From: Microbacterium sp. CFH 31415 | GTDB lineage: Bacteria > Actinomycetota > Actinomycetes > Actinomycetales > Microbacteriaceae | Assembly: GCF_022538185.1 (NCBI RefSeq) | Contig: NZ_JAKYXC010000016.1 | Location: 62,001 to 126,000, forward strand | Direction of reading: 5' to 3' | Length of the DNA: 64,000 nucleotides | Shown here: positions 61,398-64,000 of the stretch, piece after piece | Layout: every line of letters starts with the position of its first letter | Numbering within the stretch: position 1 is the first letter of the stretch | Notes under the pieces: model-generated | Seen by the model: the letters and a program-made list of their open reading frames with translations, nothing else | What the model was told of the DNA's origin: nothing | Database searches by the model: none | Program-made: the position numbers and the translations under genes

Positions 61398-62356
61398 CCT
61401 CTGCAATGCTGCCTCCTGCGCCGTCCGGCGGTCCCGTCGACGACACGGCGATCACCGACGGCGAACTGCTCGGCGCCCGAACGGGCGGCGGCGGCTTCTG
61501 GCGCGACGTCTTCCGTCGCCTGATGCACAACCCCTCGGCCTGGGTCGGCGGGGTCATCGTCTTCTTCTTCGTCCTCGTCGCCGTCCTGGCGCCGTGGCTC
61601 GCCCCGTATCCCCCGAATGCGCTCCCGGGCCAGGCCTACATCACGCCCACCCACATCCCGGGCCCGGGGGATCTGCCGCAGTTCCCGCTCGGCCTCGACC
61701 GCTTCGGCGGCGATGTGCTGTCGAAGCTGATCTGGGGTGCTCAGGCGTCGCTGATCATCGGCGTCGTGTCGACGGCGTTCGGCCTGATCGGCGGCATGCT
61801 GATCGGGTTCATCGCGGGCATGTTCGGCGGACAGGTCGACAACATCCTGATGCGCTTCGTCGACATCCTGCTGTCGGTGCCGAGCCTTCTGCTCGCCGTC
61901 TCCATCGCCGCACTTCTCGGCCAGACGCCGTTCTCGGTCATGATCGCCATCGGTGTCGCGCAGGTGCCCGTGTTCGCGCGCCTCCTGCGGTCGTCGATGC
62001 TGCAGCAGCGGAGCGCCGACTACGTGCTCTCGGCGCAGACCCTGGGTCTCGGCCGCGGCCGGATCACGATGAGCCACGTGCTGCCCAACTCGGTGGGTCC
62101 CGTCATCGTGCAGGGCACGCTGAGCCTCGCCACGGCGGTCATCGAGGCGGCGGCCCTGTCGTTCCTCGGTCTCGGCGGCGGCCGCCCCGAGACGGCCGAG
62201 TGGGGACGCATGCTCACGTATGCGCAGGCGGAGCTCGCGATCGCGCCGTGGCTCGCCTTCCTGCCCGGCATCTGCATCATGATCACCGCGCTCGGCTTCA
62301 CCCTGCTCGGCGAGGCGCTCCGCGAGGCGATGGACCCCCGCACCCGCAAGCGCTGA
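61394..62356 (+). CDS. Peptide ABC transporter permease, DppC type
   Basis: 320 residues with the N-terminal OppC-like segment (WRDVFRRLMHNPSAWVGGVIVFFFVLVAVLAPWLAPY) and six helices; EAA loop RSADYVLSAQTLGLGRGRITMSHVLPNSVGPVIVQ. Second permease of the importer. GGGAGGT precedes the ATG. Confidence 0.93.
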   Translation: MTSAMLPPAPSGGPVDDTAITDGELLGARTGGGGFWRDVFRRLMHNPSAWVGGVIVFFFVLVAVLAPWLAPYPPNALPGQAYITPTHIPGPGDLPQFPLGLDRFGGDVLSKLIWGAQASLIIGVVSTAFGLIGGMLIGFIAGMFGGQVDNILMRFVDILLSVPSLLLAVSIAALLGQTPFSVMIAIGVAQVPVFARLLRSSMLQQRSADYVLSAQTLGLGRGRITMSHVLPNSVGPVIVQGTLSLATAVIEAAALSFLGLGGGRPETAEWGRMLTYAQAELAIAPWLAFLPGICIMITALGFTLLGEALREAMDPRTRKR

Positions 62357-62367
62357 GCCCGACGCGA

Positions 62368-62402
62368 ACGGCCCCCGGAACCGCTGCGGTTCCGGGGGCC
62401 GT
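62368..62402. terminator. Bidirectional terminator
   Basis: Perfect 15-bp stem (ACGGCCCCCGGAACC) with a 5-nt loop between the converging DppC and double-ATPase genes. Confidence 0.85.
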
Positions 62403-62419
62403 GTCGCAGGCGAGAGGCG

Positions 62420-64000
62420 TCAGACGGCGATGTCGAGCTCGTTGCCGGGGATCGATGCGAGCAGCCGGCGTGTGTACGGGTCGCGCGGGTTGGTGAAGAT
62501 CTCCTCGCTGGACGCGGCCTCGACCAGCGCGCCGTCCTTCATGACGCAGACGTAGTCGCTGATCAGGCGCACCACCGCGAGGTCGTGCGAGATGAACAGG
62601 TAGCTCAGGCCGTACTCCTGCTGGAGGTCGCGCAGCAGGCGCAGGACCTGGTCCTGCACGAGCACATCGAGCGCCGACACCGGCTCGTCGCACACGATCA
62701 GGTCGGGCGAGAGCGCGAGTGCGCGGGCGATCGCGACGCGCTGCCGCTGGCCTCCCGACAGCTCGGACGGGTACCGCCGGAGCATCGTCTGCGGCAGCGC
62801 GACGTCGTCGAGCAGCTGACGCACGCGCGCCGCCCGCTCCTTGCCCGACCCACGCCGGTAGAACTCGAGCGGCTCGGAGATGATGCGCTCGATCGAGAAC
62901 ATCGGATTCAGCGACGAGTACGGATCCTGGAAGATCGGCTGCACGCGCTGGCGGAACTGCCGCAGATCGCGGCCCTTGAGCGCTGCGACGTCCTGGCCGT
63001 CGAAGCGGATCGACCCGCTGGTCGGCTCGACCACCTTGAGCATCATGCGCGCGGTCGTGGTCTTGCCCGAGCCGGACTCGCCCACGATCGCCACGGTCTC
63101 GCCGCGGGGGATCGCGAAGGACACGTCGTCGACGGCGGTGAAGTCCTCCTTGCTGCCGCGCACTTTGTAGACCTTGGTCAGCCCCTCGACCTCGACGATG
63201 TTGTCGGGGGCGGATGCCGCGGCCGCGGGCTCTTCGGGACGGCGCGGCTCGGTCGTCGCGGCGGGCGCGGCATCGGGCACCGCCGTGTCGGCGGGCGACG
63301 TCGTCGTCTTCCGGAACACCTCCGGCCGCAGTCGCACGGCCGCCACAGAGGGCGCCGCCTTCACGAGCGCCTGCGTGTACGGCTGCTGCGGATCCTCGAG
63401 GATCTGACGGGCGGGGCCTTGCTCGACGATGCGGCCGCGGTTCATCACGACCACGCGCGAGGCGCGCTCGGCGGCGAGCCCCAGGTCGTGGGTGATGAGC
63501 AGGACGGCCGTGCCGAGGTCGCTCGTCATGCGGTCGAGCTGGTCGAGGATGGTCTTCTGCACCGTCACGTCGAGGGCGCTCGTCGGCTCGTCGGCGATGA
63601 GGAGCTTGGGGTTGCAGGCCAGGCCGATCGCGATCAGCGCGCGCTGGCGCATGCCGCCGGAGAACTCGTGGGGGTACTGCTTCGCCCGGTCGGCGGCGTT
63701 CGGCAGGCCGGCGGCGGCGAGGGTCTCCACGACGCGCTGGTCGACGTTCTTACGTGTGGCGAGCCCGTGGGCGAGCAGCGTCTCGGCGATCTGCGTGCCG
63801 ATCTTGACGACCGGGTTGAGGTTCGACATCGGGTCCTGCGGCACGAGGCCGATCGAACCGCCCCGCACGGTGCGCATGACGCTCTCGGGTGCCCCGACGA
63901 GGTCTTCGCCCTCGAACAGGATGCTGCCCTTGGTGACCTTGCCGTTGCCGGGGAGGAGTCCGATGATCGCCATCGCGGTCGTCGACTTGCCCGATCCTGA
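62420..64000 (-). CDS. Peptide ABC transporter double ATPase (DppD-DppF fusion), 5' end outside window
   Basis: At least 527 residues; the frame runs off the right edge, where SGSGKSTT of the first Walker A is just visible. First ATPase: signature FSGGMRQRALIAIGLA and LLIADEPTSALDVTVQ. After an Ala/Pro-rich linker (about 220-255), the second ATPase has [24 protein letters not shown] and LIVCDEPVSALDVLVQ, with the C-terminal peptide-transporter extension. It energises the importer encoded convergently. The gene faces the permease genes, unlike the usual single dpp operon. Confidence 0.93.
   Translation of the reverse strand, partial: SGSGKSTTAMAIIGLLPGNGKVTKGSILFEGEDLVGAPESVMRTVRGGSIGLVPQDPMSNLNPVVKIGTQIAETLLAHGLATRKNVDQRVVETLAAAGLPNAADRAKQYPHEFSGGMRQRALIAIGLACNPKLLIADEPTSALDVTVQKTILDQLDRMTSDLGTAVLLITHDLGLAAERASRVVVMNRGRIVEQGPARQILEDPQQPYTQALVKAAPSVAAVRLRPEVFRKTTTSPADTAVPDAAPAATTEPRRPEEPAAAASAPDNIVEVEGLTKVYKVRGSKEDFTAVDDVSFAIPRGETVAIVGESGSGKTTTARMMLKVVEPTSGSIRFDGQDVAALKGRDLRQFRQRVQPIFQDPYSSLNPMFSIERIISEPLEFYRRGSGKERAARVRQLLDDVALPQTMLRRYPSELSGGQRQRVAIARALALSPDLIVCDEPVSALDVLVQDQVLRLLRDLQQEYGLSYLFISHDLAVVRLISDYVCVMKDGALVEAASSEEIFTNPRDPYTRRLLASIPGNELDIAV

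Noticed and set aside
1..64000. Prophage, transposon or genomic island boundaries
   Set aside because: No integrase, transposase, tRNA or direct-repeat att site, and composition is uniform across the window.

Overview
The window is a chromosomal stretch of a very GC-rich actinobacterium. Codon use, gene families (DUF6421, DUF4916, PspC, Lhr next to Nei, F420-type luciferase-like enzymes, DivIVA) and many genes with a -10 box 6-8 nt before the start codon point to Microbacteriaceae, most likely Microbacterium. This is inference from gene content; there is no rRNA gene to confirm it. I see no insertion sequence, phage, tRNA or CRISPR array.

Left end (1-4.3 kb): a subtilisin-family (S8) peptidase, cut at its 5' end by the window edge, carries a GRTNPY tandem repeat just before its catalytic domain. 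It is followed by a TPR-CHAT (caspase-like) protease with an intact His/Cys dyad. A strong hairpin ends the pair. This is the best candidate for an undescribed system: the CHAT protease could activate the S8 peptidase at the arginine-containing repeat. From 4.3 to 8 kb come small housekeeping or unknown genes: a LysR-type effector domain without HTH, DUF1304, an SNase-like nuclease, a hexapeptide-repeat protein and a MOSC protein.

8-20.4 kb is a polyamine or amine uptake and breakdown locus: class III aminotransferase, PucR-type regulator, zinc alcohol dehydrogenase, cupin, PuuB-like FAD oxidase, YtcJ-like amidohydrolase and a complete Pot-type ABC transporter. A GACAGATCG-NCCGG element lies both beside the regulator and upstream of the transporter operon.

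20.4-34.8 kb: nei-lhr DNA repair pair, PspC protein, an ABC-F ATPase preceded by a short upstream ORF and hairpins (a probable attenuator), an esterase, a NUDIX-like protein, an M3 peptidase, a long DivIVA-like coiled-coil protein and threonine aldolase. 34.9-38.7 kb: an SDR and DUF6421 pair, a divergent Lrp/AsnC regulator and a diacylglycerol-kinase-like protein.

38.7-49 kb is a nine-gene, single-strand locus that reads as a reductive pyrimidine (uracil/thymine) degradation pathway: beta-ureidopropionase, dihydropyrimidinase, a flavin/F420 luciferase-like oxidoreductase, a four-gene THI5-type ABC importer, an omega-aminotransferase and a CoA-acylating semialdehyde dehydrogenase. No classical dihydropyrimidine dehydrogenase is present; the luciferase-like enzyme occupies that slot.

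49.2-64 kb: a NarL-type two-component system, a hemerythrin, a MacB/FtsX-type exporter, an SRPBCC protein, an orphan ComB-like phosphatase, a GC-rich repeat tract, a SprT-like protein, a small TPR protein, a spermidine-synthase-like protein and a Dpp/Opp peptide importer whose double ATPase runs off the right edge.
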